Source of the DNA: Tolypeutes matacus
Lineage: Eukaryota > Chordata > Mammalia > Cingulata > Chlamyphoridae
Assembly: GCA_026826555.1 (NCBI GenBank)
Contig: JAKSZT010054568.1
Location: forward strand, 10,681,963-10,745,962
Direction of reading: 5' to 3'
Length of the DNA: 64,000 bases
Part shown: piece by piece, positions 23,081-33,570 of the stretch
How positions within the stretch are numbered: the first letter of the stretch is position 1
Layout: every line of letters begins with the position of its first letter
The notes under the pieces: generated by a model
Seen by the model: only the letters and a program-made list of their open reading frames with translations
What the model was told of the DNA's origin: nothing
The model's database searches: none
Program-made: the position numbers and the translations under genes

Positions 23081-23814
23081 ATATCACTAGGGGTTCACAT
23101 AACAATAAAACAAAGCCGAGGTTGGGCAGCTGAAGAGAGACAGATGACAGTGAGATGAATCTCTGTGGACATGGTGCTACAGGATTTTGTTGCACTGTTT
23201 GAGCACTATCATTAACAAAAATGTATCAAGCTCCTACTGTAAGCATGCCATTTGTTGACGGCTTATTCCTTCTCTGGGGAAGATACAACTCTCTTCAACA
23301 CCCCTCTAAGGAAGAGTTAAAGATTAAACGTAGTCCTCAGGATTATGCATTTAGACCATAATGCTAGATAATGGAAAACTGGGTGGGAGGAGTGATTAAT
23401 CTCAGCTGTTATGCAGAAGAACCCATTTTGGATTGTTTTGTTCCTTTGGTGATTTCTCTTTAAGGATCATCTCTCTCTCTCTCTCTCTTTTCATTTGGAT
23501 GGAAGTATGGAAATTTCCTGCTTGACAGGACCTTTCCACTGGCCCCATCTTGGAATGCCAAGTGTGGGACCCTGGAAAAGGAGGGCATGAGTGGCTTGAG
23601 ATTTTTCACTGTGCTCTAGGGAAAAAGCCAATCTTTGCCCAGGGTCCATCTTTCCATGCTTGTTCTTACAACAGCTACCTTGAGGGAGATGATCAGGGTT
23701 TAGGTAAGGGGAAATGGTTCCAGGAGGCTCAGTCCTGCTTTTAGTCTACAGGGCAAAGCCAGGGAAGGACATATCTAGTGTAATCGCTGAGAAAAGCACA
23801 GAAATATCCTAGGC
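23081..23814. other. Unique DNA with a short CT run
   Basis: A (CT)n run of about 11 units lies near 23469-23490. Otherwise nothing was recognised. Confidence 0.4.
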
Positions 23815-23972
23815 ACTGCCCTCATTTGCCAGGGCTGCAGTAAAAAAGTACCGCAGACTGATTGGCTCGAACAACAGGAATTTGTTGTCTCACAGTTCTG
23901 GAAGCTGGAAGTCCAGACTCAAGGTGTCAGCAGGGCCATGCTTCTCTTTAAGGGGAGGATCTGTTCCAGGTT

Positions 23973-24389
23973 TGTTAGAGATGGCATCATGCCCCCACAA
24001 AGACATGTTCAGACCCCAACCCCTGGTCCTGTGACCCCAGTTATAAATAGGAACTTTGAAGCTATTAGTTAGGGGTACCCACACTGCACAGGGGTGAGCC
24101 TTCATCCAGTATGACTGCAGTCCCTATAACCAAAGGAAAGTGGACACAGGAGAGAAAAGCCACGGGGATGAAGCTGGAAGTCAGCTGGAATCCAGAAGAC
24201 AGAGGAGAGGGCATCCAATCCCTGTGATGGGAAAGCCAAGGAGCCCAGGTCTGCAGGCCAGTCAGAATGCTCCGACCTCTGGAGGAAGATAGCCTTTTAG
24301 CCTCTGAAACCATGAGATAATAAATTCCTGTTGTTTAAGCCATCCTACTGTGTGGTTTTCATCACAGCAGTTCAGGCAAAAGTAAGACA
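23973..24389 (+). mobile_element. Group B/MLT1-like LTR, sense, nested
   Basis: Starts TGTTAGAGATGGC and ends AGTAAGACA, with 'catgcccccacaaagacatg', 'cctctgaaaccatgagataa', then AATTCCTGTTGTTTAAGCC near 24323. It interrupts the antisense MLT1-like LTR. The flanking 5-mers (AGGTT and ATGTC) agree at only three positions, so the duplication has decayed. Confidence 0.75.
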
Positions 24390-24483
24390 ATGTCCTTCTG
24401 CTGGTTTCTGGTGGGTGGCCAGCAATCCCTGGAGCTCCTTGGCTTTGGTGGCATAACCCAGCCTCTGCCTCCATCATATGGCC

Positions 24484-25133
24484 TGTCTTAGCCAAAGGGG
24501 TGCTGATGCAAAGTACCAGAAATCGATTGGCTTTTGTAAAGGGTATTTATTTGGGATAAAAGTTTACAGTTACAAGGCCCCAAAGAGTCCAACTCAAGGC
24601 TGCTTTCTCACCAAAGTCTGTTGCCATGAGTTGAAGCAAGATGGTGGGCGATATCTTCCTGGTCTCTCCTTCCTTCCTCCTCTTAAGGCTCCATGGGCCC
24701 AGCTTCTTCCGATCTCAGCTGTAGGCTGGCATAGGGCTCGTCTCTCAGGGCTTCCTATATCAGTTTGGCATAGGGCTCGTTTCTTTCCAGGACTTCCAGC
24801 TGCTCTGTTCTCTTCAGCTGCAAATGATCAGGCAAATGGTTCATCTCTCCCTGGCTGTAGCTGAGCCTTCTCTCCCCTGGCATCTATGGAGCTCTCTCTC
24901 TTCCTGTGTCTTCTTGAGTGTCCGTTTATATCAGCCCACCAAGGGGACAGAGACTTAACCTGAATCATGCCCTACGGAAATGGTCAAATCAAAGCCCTAA
25001 TCGTAACAGGTAATTTAATCAAGACACATCAGCCGAATCTACTGCATTCAAAGGTTATTACACCCAGAGGAAGAGATTAGTTTGCAAACACAATCTCTCT
25101 TTTTGGGTTCATAAATAATCTCAAACTGCCACA
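24484..25133 (-). mobile_element. Solo LTR, group A, antisense, perfect 5-bp TSD
   Basis: A 650-bp element starting TGTCTTAGCC and ending AACTGCCACA. The 5-mer TGGCC is repeated exactly at 24479-24483 and 25134-25138. It lies inside the antisense MLT1-like LTR. Its internal duplication of 'ggcatagggctcgt' (near 24729 and 24767) makes it longer than the other group A copies. The perfect duplication and clean ends suggest a younger insertion than its host. Confidence 0.88.
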
Positions 25134-25345
25134 TGGCCATGTCTCCTTTGCTCTCTTTCATTTCATCCAAATTTCCTCTCCATATAGGGACACTGTCATA
25201 GTGGACTGAGGTCCACCTCGATACAGTTTGGCCTTATCTTAACTAATTACATCTTCAAAGATCCTACTTACAAATAAGTTCACATTCACAGGGCTGAAGG
25301 TTTGAAATTGTCTTTTTAGGGGAACCAGTTTAAACCATAACACAC

Positions 25346-25714
25346 CCCAAGATAATATTCCGTCCATGCCTATAGCTCAATTGTAGAATGAGAAAACTAT
25401 TAGGACAGCAACTTTACTGAGAAAGGATTTCCAGGTAACACCACACACTAGTTATATCAAGATATTTTTGTACTTTCCTATTGAAACATATTTTTAAGTC
25501 AATATATGTAATCTACATGTGTATCTTCCTATAGTGGAATTTCAGTCATTCTCAACAAATCCTTTACTGTTGTCCTTTTAAAATCCAAAACTAAAAGAAC
25601 TGCTTCAGATACTAAAAAGACAAAATAAATACCTGGCCAAAGTGTGTTGAGCCAACAAAATCTGTCATTAATCCGAGCCCCGATTATATGGACCGGACGG
25701 TGTTCATGGAGTGG
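25346..25714. other. Unique DNA, nothing recognised
   Basis: AT-rich with no repeat family recognised. Confidence 0.3.
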
Positions 25715-25905
25715 TAGAACACCCACTCCTGGGGCCAGGCTGCTCTGGGTTTAGGCGCCAGCTTCGCCCTTGTGAGCTGTAATGCCAGGCAAGTCGCTCA
25801 CCTCTGGCCCTCACCTCCTTATCTGTGAAAGGAAGCTAAGTATCGAGACACTCTGTGTGGCAGTGTCTGGCTCACGGCCGGCGCTGTAAAAGGCACCCAT
25901 GTCAA
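25715..25905 (+). mobile_element. MIR SINE, sense
   Basis: Near-complete MIR order: 'tagaacacccactcctgggg', 'ggtttaggcgccagcttcgc', 'aatgccaggcaagtcgctca', 'cctccttatctgtgaaagg' and a 3' 'gtgtctggctcacggc'. Confidence 0.75.
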
Positions 25906-25924
25906 GGTCTAGTAGAAAAAGGTG

Positions 25925-26080
25925 GAGGGAGAGGTTCTGGGTTTGAATCCCGGCTCACTTATTAGATCATGGGCATATATTTTTTTTTCTTTCATTTTTT
26001 CTGTGCCTCATAGTGCTGTCATGGTTACAAAAATAAAACATTTAATAATTCCAAGAACGTAGTAAGTGATCATAAATGAA
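25925..26080 (+). mobile_element. MIR fragment, sense, with T-rich insert
   Basis: Begins 'aggttctgggtttgaatccc' and 'ggctcacttattag', then a T-rich expansion near 25979-26000, and continues with 'tctgtgcctcatagtgctgt' and a MIR 3' tail. It directly follows the previous MIR. Confidence 0.6.
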
Positions 26081-27649
26081 ATTTACTTATTTTAAAATAA
26101 CAATTCTTTAAAAGTATAAATGTGATGATTTATAATAGTAAAAGAACTCTCATACGACAGAGGAAGACTAACATCTTACTTATTTTTAAGTCACATCCAT
26201 GATCTGTAAAATGTCCTCATTAATGATGTAATCACCCTGTACACTTTCCATGCATCCCAGGCCCTGGAGACACCGGCTGTGCTTACATGGAGGAGCTGCT
26301 GCAGGAATCGAAAATATCGCATCCCAAATCCTGACCCCACCCCAGGCGAAGTTTTGCCTTCGCTGGGTGTTGGGGTAGAATGTCCACCTATTCTTCTAGG
26401 CCAGTTTCTCGTCTTTCCTGAGAGAGGCCTCTGTGGACTTTCCATCTGTTTGCAAACATAATGTCATCACTTACCAATCTGCAGCCCCTCAACCCTCCTG
26501 AGCCAGAAGGTAGAGACAGAGATGCCAAGAAGGGGTTGGGACTGCTTTCTAGTTAGCAAGCTGCTGTGGCTCAAAGCCCATTGTTTTGTCTCCTGGGACA
26601 CGAGCAGCGAGTTTGGCTTCTTCACCCAGCCACACACAGGTCTGTAAACTCTATTTAATGATATATCGCTTGTTTCATTTACCCAGCAAGATGTATTAGT
26701 TGCTCCTCTTGAGTTTTTACAGTTTCTGTTTGCTTTTCATCTCATAAGCCATTCAAGATCTTGCTGGCACGAAATTCGGTGGCGTCTCCACAACAGACAT
26801 CATCATTCCTGGTTTGTGGCTTGTTGGGAGCCTCTTGACATCAGGGTTCCCAAAAGCTGTTTTTGAATTTTGTGGATATCGTTGGAATGCCAGGCCAAGG
26901 CCCTTCTCAAACAATCTGGTGTGTGTGTGTGTGTGTGTGTGTGGTTCAGATGAATATCGATTCTGGTTGTTGATTGTCATTGAATCTGCTTAGCAGCATG
27001 TTCGGCACGATCCTGAGGTCTCCAGGGGTCACTCTTCAGCCACATAACCTCATTGGACTGGGATATTTTCATCAGTGAATGATTAAGTGGATTGAGTGAG
27101 AGTATTTGACCGGACATCAGGAAACATGGATTCCACTTCAGAGCTGAGAGCCCTTGCAAGTCACTTAACATCTAAAAACTACGTAGGGAACATTCTAGAT
27201 ATTAGATATATGGGTACTATTATTAATGTTATTGCCATTGTAACATCTGCTAGGCTTAGCTGAACTAAAGCTTCATAAGAAACCAGTAACCCGGCATTTT
27301 CTGCCCCACTGCAATAGGAATCCAATGAGAAGTAGACACCGGGGACTGGCAGTGCTCAGGTTGAGCCTGCACAGTTGAGCCGGCCATGTAGAAGGGGAAG
27401 GCCTGCCATCCAAGGACCGTCACCTTGGAATAGCGGAGTGGCTGGCCACGCGGCAGTGGGAACTTGGAATGCCCGAGCCCCGTTTTATGGAGGAAGGTGT
27501 GGCCAGTAGATGTCAGTCTCTTGTGATCTGGCCACTCAGATCAAGTGGCCCACCTGCCAAGGGACGGACTGAGATATTATGCTGGCAAAAATCTCTCTGA
27601 CAATAGGAGAACTGGGAAACAATTTCTTCCCAGGGCATATAAAAGGACT
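26081..27649. other. Unique DNA with a TG microsatellite
   Basis: The only clear repeat is (TG)n at 26919-26943. The rest, including 27200-27640, has no recognised family or gene. Confidence 0.4.
26919..26943. repeat. (TG)n microsatellite, about 12 units
   Basis: An uninterrupted GT dinucleotide run. Confidence 0.95.
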
Positions 27650-27850
27650 AGCAGATTTGGAGTGAGATGACTCCTCAATTTGATTCCTGACCTTGCTGCT
27701 TTAGAACTCTGTTAACATGTGCAAATTAACAAACTCTCTGAGCCTCAGTTTCTCCATTGAATAATAATACCAGCTTCCTAGGAATGTTATGAGGGAAAAA
27801 TTAGACTATATACAGAAAGAACCTAAGCACATGATAGATATTTCACGTTT
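27650..27850 (+). mobile_element. MIR SINE, sense
   Basis: Shows 'agatttggagtgagatgact', 'gattcctgaccttgctgct', 'tctctgagcctcagtttctc' and a 3' end with 'aataataccagcttcctagg'. Confidence 0.75.
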
Positions 27851-28369
27851 AATCGGTACATGCCTCATTGATTTAAAATCAGCTTTTGTTTCAAAAAATT
27901 GGATTAATATATATATGTTGTTGATAGCACAATTCCCATTTCAGAGAGGTTAAAATGTGAAAATAATGGATGTTTTGGAGTTTGGGAACTTCCTTTTTAA
28001 GCCTAGATGAAAATTAGCTGCCCTCTTCTCTTGGAACTAAGCATCTCTGCCGTCCACTGATGACTTGTCTGAGAAAGTGAGTGGGGTTGCACTGCTGTGT
28101 CCACTGTCTTCTCTGGATCCCCTTCTTTCACACACATGTCCTTTGGCTGGCACACGTCCCTCTTCCCCCCCACCCCAGGTGGCTTCCTCGAGTCCTTCTC
28201 CTTCCTGCTCTCCAGGACTCACCACTACACCTGCCCCCAGCCTTCCATTCACAGGGAGATGCCCGTCACTGAGAGAACGTGAAAGGGGCCTTGATACGAA
28301 GGATTTATAATTTTGGTGCCCTAGAGAGCTGGAGGGCAAAGCACTTAGTTTATTATTTTATGCGTGAAT
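27851..28369. other. Unique DNA, nothing recognised
   Basis: Includes a pyrimidine-rich part at 28120-28260 with overlapping open frames that look composition-driven. Confidence 0.3.
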
Positions 28370-28445
28370 GCCCGTCACCCCCTCCACCATTTTACAGACG
28401 GGAAAACGGAAGCCCAGAGAAGCAGAAGTGACTTACCTGAGCTTT
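28370..28445 (-). mobile_element. MIR core fragment, antisense
   Basis: Contains 'accattttacagacgggaa' then 'agcccagagaagcagaagtg', the antisense MIR core. Confidence 0.6.
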
Positions 28446-28724
28446 CTTATCTCCTTAGGAAAGAAAGAGCAAACCAGAGGGAGGTGGTTTCTATTTTAAC
28501 ACAGGACTCCTGGCTGGGGGAAAACCATACATGGAGGGACAGCAAACGACGGAGATAAAAGCTGAGCTGCTCTGGCTGAAGTGGGGTGGGAGGCCAGAGG
28601 ATACGCTGTTTGGAGCCCCCTTCCCGGGAAAGGATGTTGAGAAGTTCTCCCAAACAGAGGAGCAGAGCAGTGGAAATGAGGGTATGACGGCAAGTTACGA
28701 CTGTATGTGATCTATGATAAAAAA
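28446..28724. other. Unique DNA, nothing recognised
   Basis: No repeat recognised. Confidence 0.3.
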
Positions 28725-28890
28725 GCTCACCCTTATCGAGTCCTTCCTAGATGTCAAGCATTGTTCGGTTTTATTTAATCCTCCCAACAACCCTAGAATA
28801 GGGATGCTATTGATATCCCCATTTTACAGGTGAACTAACTGAGGCAAGGAGCTTTAAATAAATTGCTCCAGGTCTCATCTCCAGCAGCCT
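28725..28890 (-). mobile_element. MIR SINE, antisense
   Basis: Antisense MIR order: 'tcaagcattgttcggtttta', 'atcctcccaacaaccctaga', 'atccccattttacaggtgaa' and 'taactgaggcaaggagcttt'. Confidence 0.78.
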
Positions 28891-28974
28891 GACCAGCTTG
28901 TCTCCGAAGTCCCTGTCCGTGACCACAGGGCTTTGGACCTATATGGCCAGGCACTATCCTTGCTTCTCTACAGC

Positions 28975-29130
28975 GTGCTACTTCATTTTAATTTCACCAC
29001 GATCTTGCAATGAAGGTCTCTTGCCCACGCTTAATAGGACAAGAATCCAAGTCTCAGAAGAGCTGGGAAACTGACAGAAGCTCAAACCTCTCTTAGGAAT
29101 GCGAGAACTGGATCTGAATGCAGGCTGCTC
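28975..29130 (-). mobile_element. MIR-like relic, antisense
   Basis: A second, more diverged antisense MIR is suggested by 'aagaatccaagtctcagaag', 'agctgggaaactgacag' and 'aactggatctgaatgcaggc'. Confidence 0.5.
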
Positions 29131-29469
29131 TGTACCTGTGTTGCTACCTGGCTTTGCTGCGTGACCGCTTTAGAACAGCACGAAGAGTTCTAGAACGACA
29201 GCTGGGTGCCAGTCTGGTTCTGCTCTTTAGTAACTAAGGCATGCTTGCTGTATTGTCAGCTTTCTTATTTTTAATATATTGGCTTTTAAAATTTTAATGA
29301 AAAAAATTTTTTTTCAGTATGGGGACTTTGGTTTATTAGAATGAGGATTCAAATAACAGTAAAAAAACATTTGAGACCATTGACAAAAAAACCACAAATT
29401 TTCTCTAAGTTTTTCTGTATTTTGCAATTTTTCTATAAAGGGCACATGCTTTTACTATAACTAGAAATT
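29131..29469. other. AT-rich unique DNA
   Basis: No repeat recognised; several T and A runs near 29290-29390. Confidence 0.3.
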
Positions 29470-29542
29470 GAGAAAATATATATATATATATTCCTATATA
29501 TGTGTATACGTATACATACACACAAAGGTGTGTCTGTGTGCG
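29470..29542. repeat. (TA)n/(TG)n compound microsatellite
   Basis: A TA dinucleotide run passes into TG/CA-rich sequence immediately before the LTR. Confidence 0.8.
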
Positions 29543-30002
29543 TGCTTAGTTTCCCAGGCTGCTGGAAGCAGATACCGTGAACTGGTTCAGCTTGAACAAT
29601 GGGAATGCGATGGCTTACAGTCGTGAGGCTGAGAAAACGTCCCACTCCAGCCATCATCAAGGTGATGCCTTCTTCCTGAAGACCAGCTGCCTGCGATGTC
29701 TGGCTCCTCTGCCACATGGCAAGGCACGTGGTGGTGTCTGCTGGTCTCTCCCTCCTCTTCCGGGTTTCAGGTTTCCTTGCTTTCCGCTTCTTGCTTCTGC
29801 GGCTTTCTTTTTCTCCGTCTGAATTTCATTCTCTTATGAAGGGCTCTAGTAAGAGGACTAAGACCCATCCTGAGTGGGGTGGGCCATACCTTAACGGAAG
29901 GAGCCTCATCCAAAGGTCCTACTTAAATGGGCTTTTATGCCCACAGATCAGATTAGATTAAGAACATGCTTTCTGTGGTAGACACAGCTTTAAAGCAACA
30001 CA
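29543..30002 (-). mobile_element. Group B LTR, antisense, near-perfect TSD
   Basis: Starts TGCTTAGTTTCCC and ends GCAACACA, with 'taagacccatcctgagtgg', 'aaggtcctacttaaatggg' and 'taagaacatgctttctgtgg' near the 3' edge. Flanking 5-mers GTGCG (29538-29542) and GTGTG (30003-30007) differ by one C/T change, which fits CpG decay of a real duplication, although the GT-rich context could produce this by chance. Confidence 0.72.
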
Positions 30003-30034
30003 GTGTGTGTATAATTTTTCTAGAAAAAAACAGG

Positions 30035-30150
30035 GATTTTTTTCTGTTTATTTCACCTGTATCTTAAGCACCCACAACAAGTGCCTGGTATACGATAGGG
30101 GCTTCCTAAATGCTTGTTAAGTGAATGGGTCAAGGAAGGAAGGAACAAGT
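30035..30150 (+). mobile_element. L2 3'-end fragment, sense
   Basis: Shows 'tatcttaagcacccacaaca', 'agtgcctggtatacgatagg' and 'aatgcttgttaagtgaatgg', the L2 terminal order. Confidence 0.65.
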
Positions 30151-30244
30151 GTGTTCCCAAGTTCTTAGGCCCCAAAGCAGATCTGCAGGGTCAGAAGTTG
30201 GGAGTGGAGCCCCCAATCTGTGTTTTCACAAGTCCTCCGATGAT

Positions 30245-30385
30245 TCTTTTTTTTTTTTTTTTCAACAAATCAATTTTATTGATACATATTAATAAAGCAT
30301 AGAATTCATCCAAAGTGTACAATTAATGGTATTTGGCATATCACATAGTTGTGCGTTCATCACCTTAATCCACTCATGCCACTGC
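30245..30385 (-). mobile_element. L1 3' UTR end, antisense
   Basis: A run of about 18 Ts (30247-30264) is followed by 'caattttattgatacatatt', 'gaattcatccaaagtgtaca' and 'tagttgtgcgttcatcacc', the antisense start of a mammalian L1M-type 3' UTR. The T run is the reverse-complemented poly(A) tail. Confidence 0.65.
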
Positions 30386-30437
30386 TCCCTGGAGAGAGAA
30401 CTGCCTTGACATCAAGAAGATAAGATTCTACTTCCAG

Positions 30438-31611
30438 TGAACTGGAGAGTACATGTTGCCAGTCTGCTGAGATTCAGGGCTCAATTGGCACATGGACGGA
30501 CCAAAGATTTAAGTCTTCGTGACATATATTTATCAAGTATAGTGCTAATTATAGGTCCAAATAAAAGGGGCAGAAGAGGCCCTGTATTTAGGGGTAGAGA
30601 AACTATAAATGAGCCTAACTCTGTTACACTGGGGAGCATAAAAAAAAAAAAAAAAAAATTCCAAAGTAAGTCCCACTGACAGAGTGCCAAATTCCTGAGC
30701 TTGTCTGCCCTGCTTATAGTTTCTGGATTCTCTAGAACCCTCAGGATCCCTGCTATTTGAGGCACTGTTTACTGTGACAGTCAAAGAGATCCTGCTGAGA
30801 CTTGCATTAAGTGTAACTTCTGGAATGACCTCCTGACTCACTTTGAAATCTCTTAGCCATAAAAACTCATTTGTTTTTACCATTTCCCCCTTTTGGTCAA
30901 GATCTTTTTTCCAGATGCATTGCTAGTTGGTGCTTGGTAATAATCCCTTGGTGCCAGGGAGGCTCATCCCTGGGAGTTGCAGCACCTACTCTCCAGTTCA
31001 TTGGACTCACCCAGGACAACTAACAGGGAGAGAATGATGGACAACAACCATCCCAAGGAACAGAGAGAGTCTGCAGCTGCAAGCAAGATAGTTCCATCCA
31101 TCTGCCCCATGAAATCTAGGTCCCCTCTCAGTTAGTATCAGAGTGGACATCACCATCCCCAAATCCTCAAGATTGGGGAATGAACAATGGACTAAAGTAG
31201 ACTGATTATTATTCGAGCAATGGAAGAACTCTTATCGTTGATGTAAAGGCAGTGGCCACCAGAGGTTCTGAGGGGAGGGAGAGGGAAGAATAGGTGACAT
31301 GGGGGCATTTTTGGGACATTGGAGTTGTCCTGCGTGACATTGCAGTGATGGATACAGACCATTGTATATTTTGTCATAACCTACAAAATTGTGCAGGACA
31401 GAGTGTAAGCCATAAACTGTAATCCATGGTTAGTAACAATGCTTCACTCTGTGCTCATCAATTGTAGCAAATGTGCCACATTAATGAGGGATGGTGGTGA
31501 TATGGGAGAGTGGGGGAGGGGGAGGGAGGGGGCATATGGGAATCCCTTATATTTTTTGTGTAACATTTATGTAATATAAAGATTAAAAAATATTTTTAAA
31601 AAATTAAAAAA
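30438..31611 (+). mobile_element. Retroposed L1-type 3' end, 1.17 kb, 16-bp TSD
   Basis: The 16-mer AAGATTCTACTTCCAG occurs exactly at 30422-30437 and 31612-31627. Between the copies is a sense-strand sequence ending in an A-rich tail. I recognise its body ('ccctgggagttgcagcacct', 'atcaccatccccaaatcc', 'gttgtcctgcgtgacattgc', 'gtaatccatggttagtaac') from abundant xenarthran L1 3' ends. It holds an internal A19 run at 30640-30658 and a G-rich purine tract at 31496-31534. The insertion is 5'-truncated and lacks ORF2. Duplication, tail and truncation are hallmarks of target-primed reverse transcription. Confidence 0.82.
31496..31534 (+). other. G-rich tract in L1 3' UTR, possible quadruplex
   Basis: Several runs of three to five Gs separated by one or two other bases lie shortly upstream of the A-rich tail. 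G-rich polypurine tracts in this position are a known feature of mammalian L1 3' UTRs. Confidence 0.65.
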
Positions 31612-31627
31612 AAGATTCTACTTCCAG

Positions 31628-32339
31628 TTTCTCTACTCATTGCTTGCCATTCAGGTGACCTCCAGGAACGTAGAAATTGAGATCTCAGTTTCCTTAAAAG
31701 GGCAGTATAAGAGTTGGGAGACAATTCTCAATATTTCTCACGTGTCTTTACATCCAAGAGTTAGCAATTGCTTTGCTTCAGACTTTCTTCTCTAGGATGT
31801 TTATATAAGCATTGGGAAGATAGAGACAGTGATTCCTTCTGGAGAAAGCTTACTCACATTTGGGTTCATATGATAGAGATAGCTTCCCCTCCTCCCCAAG
31901 GCTGATTTGCTTGCTTATATTCCAGGTAATAGGGATGATGTGCCTCTGGAGGGGAGGACGGAAAGGCTGGCCAAGAGCTCCTGTGTAAGGTAAGACTACC
32001 CTAACCGTAGCTTCCTCTCCTGCGACACGCTCCCGCTGCGTGTGCGGGAAGACCCCGGAGCTTACCATGCTGCCCTGTGGGAACAGGGGCTCAGGGCGCT
32101 GAGGCCCGCTGTGCTGTGGCTACTGCCTTTGCCCTGAGTGATAAGCCCTCTCGTTAGTCTCTGGCCCAGAGGCCTCCTGCTTTCCTGCCGGTACCCATAG
32201 ACTCACAGGCTAATGGGTTTAGTAGGGTAAAACCTCAGCCCCTTCACAGCTCCTGATTTAGTGGCGTACCAGTAAGCCCTAAGGCCTCTAATTCTGTTAT
32301 AAAATAGACTAAGATAACACGAGTAAAGGTAATTATAGA
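31628..32339. other. Unique DNA, nothing recognised
   Basis: The interrupted unique sequence resumes after the retroposed copy. No repeat family or gene recognised. Confidence 0.3.
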
Positions 32340-32700
32340 CAGTGCAGCAGAGGGGCCGGCTGGCCCCAGTTAGGAGCTGCTGCGGGGAGCAGCTGGCCTG
32401 TGACGACGTTTCCCAGCACCCTGTGGGCTCTTGGCTCTGACCAATGGATGGCGACTGCATGTGTCACTTCTGGGCCAAAAACTTTAAGAAGTGGGGTGTG
32501 TCTTCTCCATGGCTTCCCCATGCCCTCTTGATGAATGGCTGACTTAGGAGAGGGTGGCCTCACAAGATGGATGAAGCTGGGGTCCCAGAAGCACCTTCCA
32601 GAAGTCTGCCCAATCATAAACGCCCACACTGGACTGGGATGTGAGAAAATAAGTTTTCTTATGTTAAGCTGCTTAGAATTTGGGGTTTATCTACTATAAC
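32340..32700 (+). mobile_element. Probable LTR, family uncertain
   Basis: The 3' part has the layout seen in several mammalian ERV LTRs: 'tgtgagaaaataagttttct', 'ttaagctgcttagaatttgg' and 'ctactataac'. The body has 'gaccaatggatggcgactgc' and 'catgtgtcacttctgggcca'. I cannot name the family. Confidence 0.5.
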
Positions 32701-32744
32701 ATCTAATATTACCTTAATTAATATAGCTATAGTGGTAAAATAGC

Positions 32745-32985
32745 ATTTATGAATTGCCTTTTGTGTGCCCAATGTTGTGCTAGGAAATTTCATGTAGACT
32801 ATCTCATTTAACCTTGGAGATAACCTTGAAGTTTGGTGGTTCATTTTACTTTTACAGATGAAGAACTTGAAACTTAGAGAGGATGATGTTTCTGTTTGTT
32901 GCTTGGCTTGTTTTCCCCTAGATCACACAGCTCATATGAGGTCAAGGTAGGATTTGAAGCAGGTGTCTATGACTCTGGAAATGTT
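32745..32985 (-). mobile_element. MIR SINE, antisense
   Basis: Antisense MIR order: 'aatgttgtgctaggaaattt', 'tttacttttacagatgaaga', 'tagatcacacagctcatatg' and 'gtaggatttgaagcaggtgt'. Confidence 0.75.
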
Positions 32986-33339
32986 CCTTCCCACCCAAAG
33001 CTAATTAGAGGTTCTTTAAATAAGTATGGCCCACCAGCAGAGTGCCAGATAGCTGAGAAAAAAAATCCCAGTGACCTCTGGCGTTCGACCTGCCCCTCCT
33101 GAACTGTGTCTTGCTTTTATGCATTCACCATCTATTGCCATTGACCCTTGGCTCCACATTCTGGCCTTAGTCCCCACCACACACATTGGTGATGGAGGAA
33201 ACAGGCTCTCAGGCCTGCTCTGTGCTCTCTTCGTTCCACTCTGGCTTTCTCAGACCTGCACTTGCCAAGACGACTCCGCCTTACCTCGCGTCCCACCAGG
33301 GAAAGAGTGCTTCTGAAACTATGAATAGATTTCCGCGGC
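32986..33339. other. Unique DNA, nothing recognised
   Basis: No repeat recognised. Overlapping open frames around 33070-33390 have no recognisable domain. Confidence 0.3.
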
Positions 33340-33570
33340 ATTTCACATTGCCTGTTTTGCACTGCAATGCCAGGCTCTTTAAGAATGCAATATAAAATTT
33401 TAAGCCGAGCTGTAAAGTATAAGTTACTGCATAATAGAACACTTAAATTATTAAGGGGACGGCATCATTCTGAGATTTCTCAAAGGAGCACTTGCTGAAG
33501 AGCTATGGCTGCTCAGTGCAGCCCCTGAAAGCAATAACGAGATCTAAAGACTGTTTTTCAAGAACTGGAA
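33340..33570. promoter_or_regulatory. Candidate conserved non-coding block 5
   Basis: Repeat-free, with 'gcaatgccaggctctttaag', AAATTATTAAGGGG near 33446 and no long frames. Enhancer-like texture; no comparative proof. Confidence 0.28.

Larger units (their letters stand above)
23815..25345 (-). mobile_element. MLT1-like LTR, antisense, host of two insertions
   Basis: The antisense MaLR order is readable in three blocks. 23815-23972 has 'cagggctgcagtaaaaaagt', 'gtctcacagttctggaagct'. 24390-24483 has 'ctggtttctggtgggtggcc', 'agctccttggctttggtgg'. 25134-25345 has 'ctcatttcatcc'-like text, 'atcttaactaattacatctt', 'aagttcacattcacagggct' and 'ttaaaccataacaca'. Removing the two inserted LTRs restores this order, so this LTR was there first. 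Confidence 0.72.

Noticed and set aside
26560..26620. Another DAS-SINE head ('gctgctgtggctcaaagccc')
   Set aside because: Only an A-box-like word is present; no B-box, tail or duplication.
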